From: Nocardia miyunensis NBRC 108239
GTDB lineage: Bacteria; Actinomycetota; Actinomycetes; Mycobacteriales; Mycobacteriaceae
Direction: 5' to 3'
Length of the DNA: 64,000 bases
Assembly (NCBI RefSeq): GCF_001613065.1
Contig: NZ_BDBQ01000045.1
Coordinates: forward strand, 1 to 64,000
Shown in pieces: positions 8,430-17,900 of the stretch. The notes under the pieces are model-generated. The model ran no database searches. It had not been told where the DNA came from and saw nothing but the letters and a program-made list of their open reading frames with translations. Position 1 is the first letter of the stretch, and each line of letters starts with the position of its first letter. The translations under genes and the position numbers were made by a program.

Positions 8430-9961
8430 CAGATCGCCCGCATCGCCGTGTAGATGCCCATGATCCAGAAGGCGATGATGGGGACGATCAGGACGAACGC
8501 GTACTCGACCAGGTCGACGATCCGGCGGGTGACCGGGGACAGTCGCTTGTCCGGCAATTTCATCGCCGCCAGGCATCCGATGCCCGCCGCGAGGGTGACC
8601 ACCACCGCGACCAGGAGCCGGGCCGGGGCACTGCCGTACGTTCCGACCAGCACCAATCCCGTACCGACCACCGTCACGACGGAGGCGGCGAGCAGTGCCA
8701 GGGCCTGGACCCGGTCCGGATACCACCGCACCCGCAGCACCAGGATCCCGGCGACGGCCGCGGCGAGCACGATCTCCCGCACGCCGCCCGGACTCGCCGC
8801 GGCCGACACCACCGAGGCGACCGCCAGCAGCACCGACATCGCGACGATCAATCCGCGCAGGCTGGTGACCGCCAGCCGGGCCCGGCCTTCGATGCCGGAT
8901 TCGCTGTGCTGATAACGGAATTCGGGATCATCGGCCGGATCGTGGTCCGGATCCATGTCGCGCGCCGATTCGGCGTCGAAGATATCGGCCAGCGTCGCCG
9001 GCGCGACCTCGTTGCCGGGGTCGGGCAGGTCGGGCGGCCGGATGCGGGCGGCGGCCACCGCCAGCCGCGGGGCCAGCGTGAGCCCCACCAGCCCGGCGAA
9101 AACGGCTCCGCCCGCCACCTGCCCCACCGACACATCGAAATAGGCCAGCGGCAGCGCGAGGACGGTCACCATCACACCGAGCACCGTGACCGCCATCAAT
9201 GTGGCGATGCCCCGGCGCGTCAGCCGCATCATGGTGGCCGCGGCGACAGCGGCCACGACCGATCCGGCCGCCACGTTGGCCGCGGCGAACCCACCGGCCC
9301 GCCCGTACGCCGACGGCACCAGCATCGCGCCGCCAGCGAACAGCAGCGGCAGCGCCGCGAGCGAAAGTCCCAGGCACAGTGCAGGTTCGGTGTGCCGCCG
9401 GCCCGTGATCAGCGCCGCCGCCCAGCAGGCCGCGCCGAGCAGCAGCGCCGGCAGCCCGCACCACACCACCGAGCCCTCCCGCGACCAGGACAGCGACAAC
9501 ATCGCCGCCGTCGCGGCCGAACCGGCCACCAGGGCGGCCAAGCCGGCGATTCTGGTTGTCGCGGGGTCGAACTCGGCGAATTCGCGTTCGTTGATCCGGG
9601 CCAGCGCATCGGTGATGTCCTCGACCACCGGCGTGAACATCTCCGCCGACTCGACCACCGACAGCATCAGCACGGCGCCGTCCACGATGTCGTGATCAGC
9701 GAGGCTGCGCCAGCGTGGCAGCGGCGGTTCGCCGGGACGAGCCAGACTCCACTGCCCGCTCGGCGCGGCGAAGTCGACGGTCTCGTCGTCGATCGAACCG
9801 GCCAGCACGTCCAGCAGGTCATCGATATAGGTCTCGATCGTGAATTTGGTCGGCACCACCACATCGACCTGATAGCTGGCCACCATGATCGCGATCCGGG
9901 CCCGCGCGACCTCCGCGGACGCCTGCGCCGGAGCGGGGGCCGGGGCGAAGGCCGTGCTCAT
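8429..9961 (-). CDS. eccD: Type VII secretion integral membrane protein EccD
   Basis: 510 residues. The start is ATG 9961 with GGAGG six bases before it, overlapping the upstream stop as ATGA; a GTG at 9967 is possible but less well placed. A ubiquitin-like domain comes first (about residues 22-105: ARIAIMVASYQVDVVVP, FTIETYIDDLLDVLAG). About eleven membrane helices follow, interrupted by an acidic cytoplasmic loop around residues 305-345 (PGNEVAPATLADIFD, DMDPDHDPADDPE). EccD dimers form the presumed channel ring in ESX complexes. The length and the split of domains are normal for the family. Confidence 0.95.
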   Translation of the reverse strand: MSTAFAPAPAPAQASAEVARARIAIMVASYQVDVVVPTKFTIETYIDDLLDVLAGSIDDETVDFAAPSGQWSLARPGEPPLPRWRSLADHDIVDGAVLMLSVVESAEMFTPVVEDITDALARINEREFAEFDPATTRIAGLAALVAGSAATAAMLSLSWSREGSVVWCGLPALLLGAACWAAALITGRRHTEPALCLGLSLAALPLLFAGGAMLVPSAYGRAGGFAAANVAAGSVVAAVAAATMMRLTRRGIATLMAVTVLGVMVTVLALPLAYFDVSVGQVAGGAVFAGLVGLTLAPRLAVAAARIRPPDLPDPGNEVAPATLADIFDAESARDMDPDHDPADDPEFRYQHSESGIEGRARLAVTSLRGLIVAMSVLLAVASVVSAAASPGGVREIVLAAAVAGILVLRVRWYPDRVQALALLAASVVTVVGTGLVLVGTYGSAPARLLVAVVVTLAAGIGCLAAMKLPDKRLSPVTRRIVDLVEYAFVLIVPIIAFWIMGIYTAMRAI

Positions 9962-11469
9962 CGCCACCCTCCGCGGTCACCCGTGGCGGCCGGGTAACTG
10001 GGGAATCCGTCCGCCAGCGACGCGGCGAGCTCTTCGAAGGCCAGCGCGGTATCACCATCGAGCAGGCGCAGATCGACTTCGCCGCCCTCCGCGAGATGGG
10101 CATCGTAGGGCACGATGCGGGTGGGCCGCTGCGCCGAGCTGAACAGCTTCTCGATCTGGTCGACCTCGACGGTCGGTCTGGCGGCCTGGTGGTGCACGAT
10201 CGAGATGATCGATTTGGCGATCAGGTGGTGCATCCCATGCGAATTCAGCCAGTTCAGGGTCGCGACCGCACCCTTCACCCCGCCCACCGTGGCCGGGGTG
10301 ACCACTACGACCGCGTCGCTGGTCCGCAGCACGGTATTGGTCACCGAATCCAGCACGCCCGTGCCGCAGTCGACGATCACGAGGTTGTAGTGCCGCCGCA
10401 GCACCTCCACCGCCGAGGTGTACTCCTGTCCCGAGAGCGCCTCGGTGGCCTCGGTGTTCCAGGGCGACGCGATCACCGCCAGATCGGCCTCGTTGATCGA
10501 GGTGAACGAGTGCACGGCGGAGAACGCGTCCAGATTCCCCGCCTGCGCGAGGTCGCGCAGGGTCAGGCCGTACGGATGACGTTTGGTGCGAGTGGGCAGA
10601 TCCCCGAAATCCGGGTTCCCATCGATGGCGACGACCCGGTCCGGCCGCAGGACCGCGAAGGTGGAGCCGAGGGCGGCGGTCACGGTGGTCCGGCCCACAC
10701 CGCCCTTCACGCTGATCACGGCGATCTGATAGGTCGAGGTGAGCTGGCGGCGGATTCGGCCGCGGCGATGTTCGGTGCGCTGCTCGGCCGGGGACAACCC
10801 CAGGTTGAAGCCGACCTTGTTCAGCGCGCCGCGCATACCGCTCTGGGATTTCAACTGGGCTCGCCGGGCGGCGGCGATATCGGCGAGCAGATCGGCGGAG
10901 GTCAACGCGACCGGCAGCACCTCCGCGCGCCCGGCGGTGTCGTACGCGGCGCGCTCGGGCACTCGGGGCGCGGGCAGGCCTGCACCGGGCTGCTCTGTGG
11001 CCCTGGGGTTTTCGGCAGAGTTCGCGGATTCCCATGCCGCTGAGGCATTTTCGGCGGCGGCGGTGAATCGTGGTGTGGCCGTGGATGTTCGCGCGGGCGG
11101 CTGCGGCACGGGCGGCGCCGCGGTGGCCGCCCCGGGTTCCTGCGCCGACCAGGTCTGGTTCGGATACCGGGTCTCGGCGGCCGGACGCGCGGCCGCGGAT
11201 GTGGCCGACACCGATCCGGCGCCCTCGAACCGGTCGCCGCGCTCAACCGCGCGAGGCGGCGCGGGAACCTCGGACCCGGCCGCGGAGTAATCCGGCGTGC
11301 CGCCATCCGACGGCTCGACCGATGCCGAGGTGTTCGCCTCCTGGGCGACCGGCCCCTGACTCGGCGCCGCTGCCGCCTGCTCGTCGACCGGCGCGAAGAA
11401 GGCGTCGTATCCGCCCCGAGCCCGCACGGACTCGGTCGAATGACCGTTCATACTCGGTGCTCGGTTCAT
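9958..11469 (-). CDS. MinD/ParA-like ATPase of the ESX locus (EspI-like)
   Basis: About 503 residues. A disordered Ala/Pro-rich N-terminal half of about 235 residues is followed by a MinD-type P-loop ATPase. It has a deviant Walker A motif, SVKGGVGRTTV, near residue 252, IDGNPDFGDLPTRT, and a switch region VIVDCGTGVLDS. The start is placed at ATG 11469 behind GAGAGG; ATG 11478 and several upstream frames are alternatives. A gene of this kind between espG and eccD occurs in mycobacterial ESX-2, and the EspI protein of ESX-1 has the same architecture. There it is thought to tune secretion in response to ATP, so a regulatory ATPase is likely here. Confidence 0.85.
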   Translation of the reverse strand: MNRAPSMNGHSTESVRARGGYDAFFAPVDEQAAAAPSQGPVAQEANTSASVEPSDGGTPDYSAAGSEVPAPPRAVERGDRFEGAGSVSATSAAARPAAETRYPNQTWSAQEPGAATAAPPVPQPPARTSTATPRFTAAAENASAAWESANSAENPRATEQPGAGLPAPRVPERAAYDTAGRAEVLPVALTSADLLADIAAARRAQLKSQSGMRGALNKVGFNLGLSPAEQRTEHRRGRIRRQLTSTYQIAVISVKGGVGRTTVTAALGSTFAVLRPDRVVAIDGNPDFGDLPTRTKRHPYGLTLRDLAQAGNLDAFSAVHSFTSINEADLAVIASPWNTEATEALSGQEYTSAVEVLRRHYNLVIVDCGTGVLDSVTNTVLRTSDAVVVVTPATVGGVKGAVATLNWLNSHGMHHLIAKSIISIVHHQAARPTVEVDQIEKLFSSAQRPTRIVPYDAHLAEGGEVDLRLLDGDTALAFEELAASLADGFPSYPAATGDRGGWR

Positions 11470-11504
11470 TTCCCTCATCCTCTCGAAGAACCCAGCGGGA
11501 ACGC

Positions 11505-12386
11505 TCAGCCGGTTCGGCTGGTTTCGAACCAGCTGCGGCCGGGCAACACATCGATCAAGGCCCCGATGCCCGCCTGCAGGGCCGTGTCGTACCCCGGGGT
11601 GTAGGTAGCCCAGACCTCGCCGTCCAACGCCACGCTCGGCGATACGACGAACCGCCCGGACCGGGTGTCGAACACGCTCAGGCACACTTCGGGTTGCGGT
11701 GACGTGCCGTCGTGGTGCTCGATCACGACCACCTCCGCGCGCCGCACCACCTCATCGAAGACCCGGCTGAGCACACCGGCGGCGTGCGGTGTCGCGCCCA
11801 GCTCGACCAGGCCGCGGCGCCACTCGGCGGGGTCGGACAACACCTCGCCCAACTGCTCGGACCGGACCGTGACCGGCTCGAACCGCAATGCCTCGCCGGG
11901 GCCGAGCGCCGCGGACAAGGCGGCGGTGACGGTGTCGAGCTGGCGATCCGGCCGGAATACCGGCTGGATGACGACATGGTCGTCGCACCGCACCGCGAGC
12001 ACATGGGTGTCACCGGCGCGCACCAGCGAGAAGCGCAGCATCTCCCCCGGCTCGCCCTCCTGCCCGATATCCACGATGCGAGCGACCAGCTCCATATCCG
12101 GCCGGTACAGGCACTGCAACCAGTGCTCCACCGTCGGGTGCACGGTGTCGTCGTCGATGAGCACACCCGCCTCGGCGAGCTGCTGCGCGACGATCTCGTG
12201 GGCCGGATCCCGGCCTCCGAGGTGGTAGGTGCTCGGCAGTAGCGCCAGTACCGGCGGATAGGAGTCGATGCCGACCAGATGTTTCAACAGCAGGGCGGCA
12301 TCGACGTTCAGATCGAGGGCGATCGGATCTTCGTTCTCTCCTTCGCTCGGCGGGTCACCGACGGCCGAATTGGAGATCCCGGGCAT
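11505..12386 (-). CDS. espG: ESX secretion-associated chaperone EspG
   Basis: 293 residues from ATG 12386 (GTG 12389 is directly upstream and also possible). The fold segments match EspG: LNVDAALLLKHLVGIDSYPPVL at the start, HPTVEHWLQCLYRPDMEL, and alternating strands such as MLRFSLVRAGDTHVLAVR and VCLSVFDTRSGRFVVSPS. EspG is a cytosolic chaperone that binds the tip of cognate PE-PPE pairs and keeps them soluble until export. The gene sits five bases after the second WXG100 gene and downstream of PE and PPE, the standard order. A single EspG for a single PE-PPE pair suggests strict pairing. Confidence 0.88.
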   Translation of the reverse strand: MPGISNSAVGDPPSEGENEDPIALDLNVDAALLLKHLVGIDSYPPVLALLPSTYHLGGRDPAHEIVAQQLAEAGVLIDDDTVHPTVEHWLQCLYRPDMELVARIVDIGQEGEPGEMLRFSLVRAGDTHVLAVRCDDHVVIQPVFRPDRQLDTVTAALSAALGPGEALRFEPVTVRSEQLGEVLSDPAEWRRGLVELGATPHAAGVLSRVFDEVVRRAEVVVIEHHDGTSPQPEVCLSVFDTRSGRFVVSPSVALDGEVWATYTPGYDTALQAGIGALIDVLPGRSWFETSRTG

Positions 12387-12391
12387 CACCG

Positions 12392-12697
12392 TCAGATGTG
12401 CGACAGGAACCCGGCGCTGACGGCGTGGTCGGTGTGCTGGATGTAGTCGACCGCACTCACCACCGTCTTGTTCAGGGCCGCCAGGTCGTTCTCGTACGCG
12501 TCCAGCCGCTTCTTCAATTCGCTCAGAATCTGCGACGCCGCCTCCGAACCCTGGCCCTGGAATCCCTGGACCAGCGCCGTCCACATCTTGCCGAGGTCGC
12601 CGTTGGTCTGATTCATACCACCCGCGATATGCGTCGTGTGAATCGATGCCTGGTTGACCAGGTCGTATTTTGCGCTGACTACTCCACTACCGGACAT
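12392..12697 (-). CDS. WXG100-family (ESAT-6-like) secreted protein
   Basis: 101 residues, ATG 12697, with GGAAAGG about 11 bases upstream. Two helices are separated by a turn at MWTALVQGFQG. The tryptophan of the WxG turn is present but the following glycine is missing. The C-terminal helix contains YIQHTD, close to but not exactly the YxxxD/E export signal. It is probably the partner of the protein encoded immediately upstream; such pairs form a four-helix bundle, are exported by the EccC motor and activate it. The position before espG is canonical. Confidence 0.88.
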   Translation of the reverse strand: MSGSGVVSAKYDLVNQASIHTTHIAGGMNQTNGDLGKMWTALVQGFQGQGSEAASQILSELKKRLDAYENDLAALNKTVVSAVDYIQHTDHAVSAGFLSHI

Positions 12698-12748
12698 TTT
12701 ACTTCGAACCTTTCCAATCAGAAATTTAGCGAGGGAAATACCGCCGCG

Positions 12749-13126
12749 TCAGAAACTCGTGTCAACCTTCGAGAAACTGGTGTTTCCAGCGGTGTAGCTG
12801 CTATTGCTGCTGTCGTCGGCGAAGGCCGTGCCCTTACCGACCATATTGGCCGAATCCTGTGCCGCCTGATCGAATTTCACGTGCGCATCCCGGAGCGGAG
12901 TCAGAATGTTCTGGTCGAGATAGTTGGCCAGCCGCTGCGCCGAGCTGATCGCATTCTGGACGGCGTTCTGGGTTTGCGTCCCCGTCTGACCACCCAGCGC
13001 GTTCTGCCATTCCTGCTGGTTCGACTGCAATTGACTGATGTGGCCGAGGAGTTCTCCGTGCGCCGTCGCCGTCGCCTTGGCGCCGGCGACCAGATTCTCC
13101 GGATGCGCGAGCGTAAGTTGGGACAT
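12749..13126 (-). CDS. WXG100-family (CFP-10/EsxH-like) secreted protein
   Basis: 125 residues, ATG 13126, with AGGA eight bases upstream. The helix-turn-helix turn reads EWQNALGGQTG, so the tryptophan is kept and the position two after it is Asn, not Gly. A long second helix (AISSAQRLANYLDQNILTP) and a 25-residue Ser/Thr-rich tail follow, making it longer than the usual 100 residues. It is the partner of the adjacent WXG100 protein. The 51-base gap between the two genes and their shared orientation indicate cotranscription with PE and PPE. Confidence 0.87.
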   Translation of the reverse strand: MSQLTLAHPENLVAGAKATATAHGELLGHISQLQSNQQEWQNALGGQTGTQTQNAVQNAISSAQRLANYLDQNILTPLRDAHVKFDQAAQDSANMVGKGTAFADDSSNSSYTAGNTSFSKVDTSF

Positions 13127-13220
13127 TTCTCATTCCTTTCGCGGACTTACTGTCAACCCCGGCCGAATCACCGCGGAAGCTTGTTCGAGGGTTGGGGACG
13201 CGGCGCGACCACCGGGACGA

Positions 13221-14456
13221 CTACTCATCGGACCCGCCCTCATCGCTGTACTCGATGACGCCGACCACGGGCGTGTGCTCCAGCACGGGCACGTCCTGCG
13301 GATCGCCCGGCGTGTAGACCTTCGACGCCTTCTTCTCGTCCTCGTCGCGGCGGCGACGCATGCGCCCCTCGGGTGCGATGGCCCCGCGGGGCGCCGCCGC
13401 GCGGGTCACCGGCGCCTCCGCCGGAGCGGCCGAGGAGGCCCCGAATGTCCTTGCGCCCGTTCCCGACCGCCAGTTGGCCGGCATCTTGTATCCGGTCGAG
13501 GCGCCCGACATCGAGCCCAGCCGGCCGCGAGTCATACCGAGCGCCACCGCATTGACCGCGCCCGCGCCCACCGTCCCCGACCTGAGCGAGTCCTGCGAGC
13601 CCGTGGACACGTGCTGCTGGTTCACCACCGAGTCCTGGGATCCGTTCGTCCCCGGATCCGAACCCGAGACGCTGGGGTCGACATTCGGCGACGACTGTTC
13701 GGCGGCCGCGGTCTGCGGACTCGTCGGATCCGCCGATTGCGTTGTGCTGGAAGGTATCTGCTGGCTCTCCGACCCGGTTGTGCTGCTGGATTGCAGCAAC
13801 GAGGAGGATCCGCTCATCGTCGGGGAGTACAGCGCTGTTCCCAGACCTCCCGAGCCGCCCGAGCTCAGGTAGTCGACCGACATCGCGGTCGGCAGCACCG
13901 GACCACCCGCATTGGAGACGATCGGCTGTGCGAGTACCGGTTCCGGGAAGCTGGCCAGAATCGGCCCGAGCGTCGCGGCGTAAGCGCCCATCACGCCGAG
14001 AGCGGCTCCGACGATCGCGAAGATCTCGGTGTCCATCGCCAGCGCCAGCGGTGCGACCGGAGTGGAAACCGCCGCGGCCGCCTCCAGCACCGCCTGCCGA
14101 ACCTCGAACTCGGCCAGCCATACGCTCAGGCCGACCATCGCCTCCTGCGCCGTCGTGTAGGTCGTCGCGACGGCATTCAGCTGCGCGGCGGTCGCGGCGG
14201 CCACATCGCCCTGCGCGCGCAACCAGCTCGCATGCTCCCGAAATCCGGCCTGGGCGGTATCGGATGAAGGCCCGCGCCAGGTCTCACCCATCTGGGTCAT
14301 CGAGCCGTCGGTGCCGGCCGCGGCGGCGTGCAATTGTGTGGCGATTGCCGTATAGGATTCGGCGGCGATCACCGTCGGAAATGCCCCGGGGCCGATCAGC
14401 ACCGGGTCGATGATCGCATGTGCGGCCAGCACGAGGGAATCGAATGGCAGCAGCAT
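13221..14456 (-). CDS. PPE-family protein (single-copy, ESX-linked)
   Basis: 411 residues. The N-terminal helical domain of about 180 residues carries the WxG-like turn GETWRGPSS and the flanking motif YTAIATQLHAAAAG, as in PPE proteins. The family-naming PPE tripeptide at residues 7-9 is absent. The C-terminal half is Ser/Gly-rich and disordered and ends with a basic cluster, RMRRRRDEDEKK. It lies 30 bases after the PE gene, so the two are coupled and presumably fold as a heterodimer handled by EspG. ATG 14456 has only a weak ribosome site, which fits coupling to PE translation. Confidence 0.85.
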   Translation of the reverse strand: MLLPFDSLVLAAHAIIDPVLIGPGAFPTVIAAESYTAIATQLHAAAAGTDGSMTQMGETWRGPSSDTAQAGFREHASWLRAQGDVAAATAAQLNAVATTYTTAQEAMVGLSVWLAEFEVRQAVLEAAAAVSTPVAPLALAMDTEIFAIVGAALGVMGAYAATLGPILASFPEPVLAQPIVSNAGGPVLPTAMSVDYLSSGGSGGLGTALYSPTMSGSSSLLQSSSTTGSESQQIPSSTTQSADPTSPQTAAAEQSSPNVDPSVSGSDPGTNGSQDSVVNQQHVSTGSQDSLRSGTVGAGAVNAVALGMTRGRLGSMSGASTGYKMPANWRSGTGARTFGASSAAPAEAPVTRAAAPRGAIAPEGRMRRRRDEDEKKASKVYTPGDPQDVPVLEHTPVVGVIEYSDEGGSDE

Positions 14457-14486
14457 GACATCAGCTTTCGCACCAGGAATCGTCGA

Positions 14487-14801
14487 TTATTCGACGAATG
14501 TCGATCGACCGAAGACGGATCCGCCACCCAGCAGGTCGGCGATCAAATAGTCCGCGCCGATCACGGGCAGCACCGCACTCGCCTCCGCGCCGCAGCCGAT
14601 TCCGTGCAGCGCGGCCGGAAAGAAAGTACCGGCGTGTTCGAAAGCCGCGAGCGGCAACTGCGCGCTCACGACGTCGGCGGCCGGAGCGAGCGGAACCACC
14701 AGCGGCGCGACCTCGGTAATGGTCTGCAGGACGTCGGCCTGGGTGGTGCCGAGCTGCCCACTGATGACCGAGAGATGTTCCGGAGTAACCTCGAGAGCCA
14801 T
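14487..14801 (-). CDS. PE-family protein with YxxxD export signal
   Basis: 104 residues, ATG 14801, with AGGAG six bases upstream. The N-terminal helix (ALEVTPEHLSVISGQLGTT) and Ala-rich second helix are PE-like, although the Pro-Glu pair is at residues 7-8. The general type VII signal is intact as YLIAD at residues 85-89, presenting the Tyr and Asp to the EccC ATPase from the PE half of the PE-PPE pair. It is the first gene after a copy of the cluster promoter motif, so PE, PPE, the WXG100 pair and the downstream core genes can be expressed separately from eccABC. Confidence 0.88.
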   Translation of the reverse strand: MALEVTPEHLSVISGQLGTTQADVLQTITEVAPLVVPLAPAADVVSAQLPLAAFEHAGTFFPAALHGIGCGAEASAVLPVIGADYLIADLLGGGSVFGRSTFVE

Positions 14802-14850
14802 GGCATTCTCCTAACGGGCGATGCAGACCCGTGCGGGTCGTATATCGAGA

Positions 14851-14877
14851 ACGCTAAAGCATTCCCACTCTTGGGGA
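14851..14877 (-). promoter_or_regulatory. Cluster promoter motif before PE
   Basis: Minus-strand reading: TCCCCA-AGAG-TGGGAA, then N5, then TAGCGT as a -10 (TAnnnT). It lies in the 105-base gap between the eccC stop and PE and gives an internal promoter inside the ESX locus. One base of the palindrome differs from the consensus. Confidence 0.7.
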
Positions 14878-14906
14878 TATCCGTCGATCGAGCCCCGACC
14901 TGCGGT

Positions 14907-17900
14907 TCAGTCTTGATCCGGCTTCCAGGCAGCCTGGACGAGATCCTTGCGCGAATGCAGCGGCTCGACGAAGATCCCGCGGCCCAGCGGCTGCTTGATC
15001 GGCTTCACATCGCCGATGAGCGCACCGTCCAATCGCGAGCCGTCCATGATCAGACCCGAGGAGTTGAGGTTCTTCATCTGGCCCATCACGTTGTCGTAGA
15101 GGGCCATGTCGGCCTGCGCGATATTGCGTGCCGCGATGACGTGCAGGCCGGTGTCCCGACCGTCGACGATGATGTCCTTCAACGAATCCAGCGGATTCAT
15201 CTGCCCGCGCTGCGCGACCATGTGGTAGTCGTCGATGACCACGAAGATCTCCGGCCCGGTCCACCACGAGCGCTCCTTGAGCTGCTGTGCGGTGACGCCG
15301 TCCGGCGCCCGGCGGCTGCGCATCTTCGCGGCGAACGGGGGCAGGCCCTCGATCAGGTCGCGCTCACTGGTCAGATAACCGATCAGATGTTCCTCGGGTA
15401 CCGCGTCCATGTGCTGGCGGCGGTAGTCGATCAGCAGTACCCGGGCTTGGTCCGGAGTGAACTGTCGTGCAATGGATTCCAGCAGAGCGCCCAGCACCGT
15501 CGATTTACCGCACCCCGACGAGCCGACCACGATCAGGTGCGTCGAGACACCGAAATCGACTGTGGCAGGACTCAAATCGGACTCGCGGACACCGAACGGC
15601 ACCACCAGGCGCTGTGCCAGGGTGGTCGGCTCCGGGATTGCGGCGGTGATCTCGTCCAAGCCGATCGCGGCCGGCAGCAGCTTGACCTCGGGAGCCCTGC
15701 GGCTCTCGTATCGCTCGTTCAAGTGCTGCACGGCAGCGGCCAATCCGGCAGCGGCAGAATCGGATTCGCCCACACCATCGATGCGCGGCAGCGCGGTGAG
15801 CATGTGCAGCGCCTCGTTGGAGATGCAGCGGCCCGGACGATCCGGCGGAATGGCCGCGACGACCGCCCGGTGCGCACCGAATACGGTGTCCGTCAGGTCG
15901 CCGAGCCGCATCTCCAGCCGCGTCTGCACCAGATCCTTGACCGCCGGGCGGATCGCCGCCCATCGCGAACTGCTGACCATCAGGTGGACGCCGTAATTGA
16001 GGCCCTGCAACGCGATCGACTCCATGACCGGCTGGTACTCGTCGAAATACGGTCCGTTGGCGGCGAATCCGATATCCCAGCCGTCGATGACGAAGAACAC
16101 GTCGCCGTGCACATCGCCGCGAGCGGCGAGTTCGGCCGATTCCCGAGGTACACCGCGCCGCCGCCGGAATTCCCGCATGGAGTCGATGCCGAGGTCGGCG
16201 AACAACGATTGCCGGCTCGCCAGCAGGCCGGTGATCAGCGCGAAAGTTCGCCTGATCCGGTCGCCTTCACGGGCGGAGGCGACCGACCCGACGTGGGGTA
16301 CGCCGCGCAGCGCGGACAAACCGCCGGAGAAATCGAGGCAGTAGAACTGCACCTGTTCCGGGGTGTGCGTCAGCGCGGCGGACATGATCAATGTCTGCAA
16401 CGCGGTCGACTTGCCCGACTGCGGGCCGCCGACGACCGCCGTGTGACCACCGGCCCCCGACAGATCCACCGACCACACGTCCTGACGCTGCTGCCGCGGC
16501 CGGTCCATGATCGCCACGGGTATCCGCAACGACCCCGCGGGCACGGTGGACACGAGCCGCTCCAGCGTCGGCGCGACGTTCAACGGCGGCAACCACATCG
16601 CGTGCGCCGCGCGACCGTGACCGGCCAGCTGCTGCAGCGCGATCTCCATGACCGTCACCGGCTCGGTCTCGACGGTCTCGGGTGTGATCGGATCGGGCTC
16701 GGGGGCCGGCTCCGGCCGCGTGTTCGGGATGAACGCGGCGGTGAACCGTTGCGGCGGACGGTATCCGCCGCCGGGCCGGCGGGCACGCTGGGTACTGGCC
16801 GCGGAGATCTGCGCAGGGGCGACATAGGTGCTGCCGACGTAGGCGGCCTGAAAGCGTTGCAGATCGCCCGAACCGACCCGCAGATAACCCGATCCCGGTT
16901 TCTTGGGCAGATGGTAGGCGTCGGCCGTGCCGATCGCGTCACGGGAATCGCTGGTCTGGTTGGTACGCAACGCAACCCGGTAGGACAGATGGGCTTCGAG
17001 CTCACCCATCCGGTTGGCGGGCACCTTCTGCGATGCCAGCAACAGGTGGATGCGCAGCGACCGGCCGAGCCGTCCGATGGCCACGAACAGTTTGGAGAAG
17101 CTCGGGTGCTGCTCGAGCAGTTCGGCGAATTCGTCGAGGATGATCAGCAATGTCGGCAGCGGCGCCAGCTCCGCGCCTTGCTCGCGGGCGCGCTCGTAAT
17201 CCGCGACGCTCGCGAAGTTGCCCGCGTCGCGCAGGATCCGTTGCCGCCGCGCGATTTCGCCGTTGATCACGTCCTCCATGCGGGTGACCAGATCGGCCTC
17301 CTCCTCCATGTTGGTGACCACGGCGGTGACGTGGCGCAACCGGTCGAAGCCGAGGAATGTCGCGCCGCCCTTGAAGTCGACCAGCAGTAGGTTCAGCACG
17401 TCCGGCGAATGCGTCGCCACAGCCGAAAGCACAAGTGTCCGAAGGAATTCCGACTTTCCCGAGCCGGTGGCGCCGATGCACATGCCGTGCGGGCCCATGC
17501 CCTCCTCGGCCGACTCCTTGATGTCCAGGTAGACGACCTGACCGGTGGGATCGTGGCCGACCGGGATGTTCAGCCGCGCCCGGTCGCTGTCGCGGCGACG
17601 GGGCCACTGCCGTTCGACCCGCAGCGCGCCGGGATCGGGAACGCCGACCATGTCCTCCCACGAGGTGCCGCCGCTGGCCTGCTCGGCGGCCACGGCCTCC
17701 ACCACCGTCGACAGACGGTACGGGGACAGGCCGCGGGCCAGAGCCGTCATCGCGGGCACCGACATGGCGTCGGCCATGCCGACCCGCCGATGTCCTCGCG
17801 AGGTCACCTCGTGCAGCTGATGGTCGGCGGCGACCTCGAACGCCAGCGCCCGCGGCAGGCTCTGCTCACCCGGACCCAGCCGGATCCAGGTGCATCCGTC

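Noticed and set aside
14328..17390. 1,020-codon open frame on the plus strand
   Set aside because: It lies opposite eccC and PE; high GC at third positions keeps the antisense frame open.
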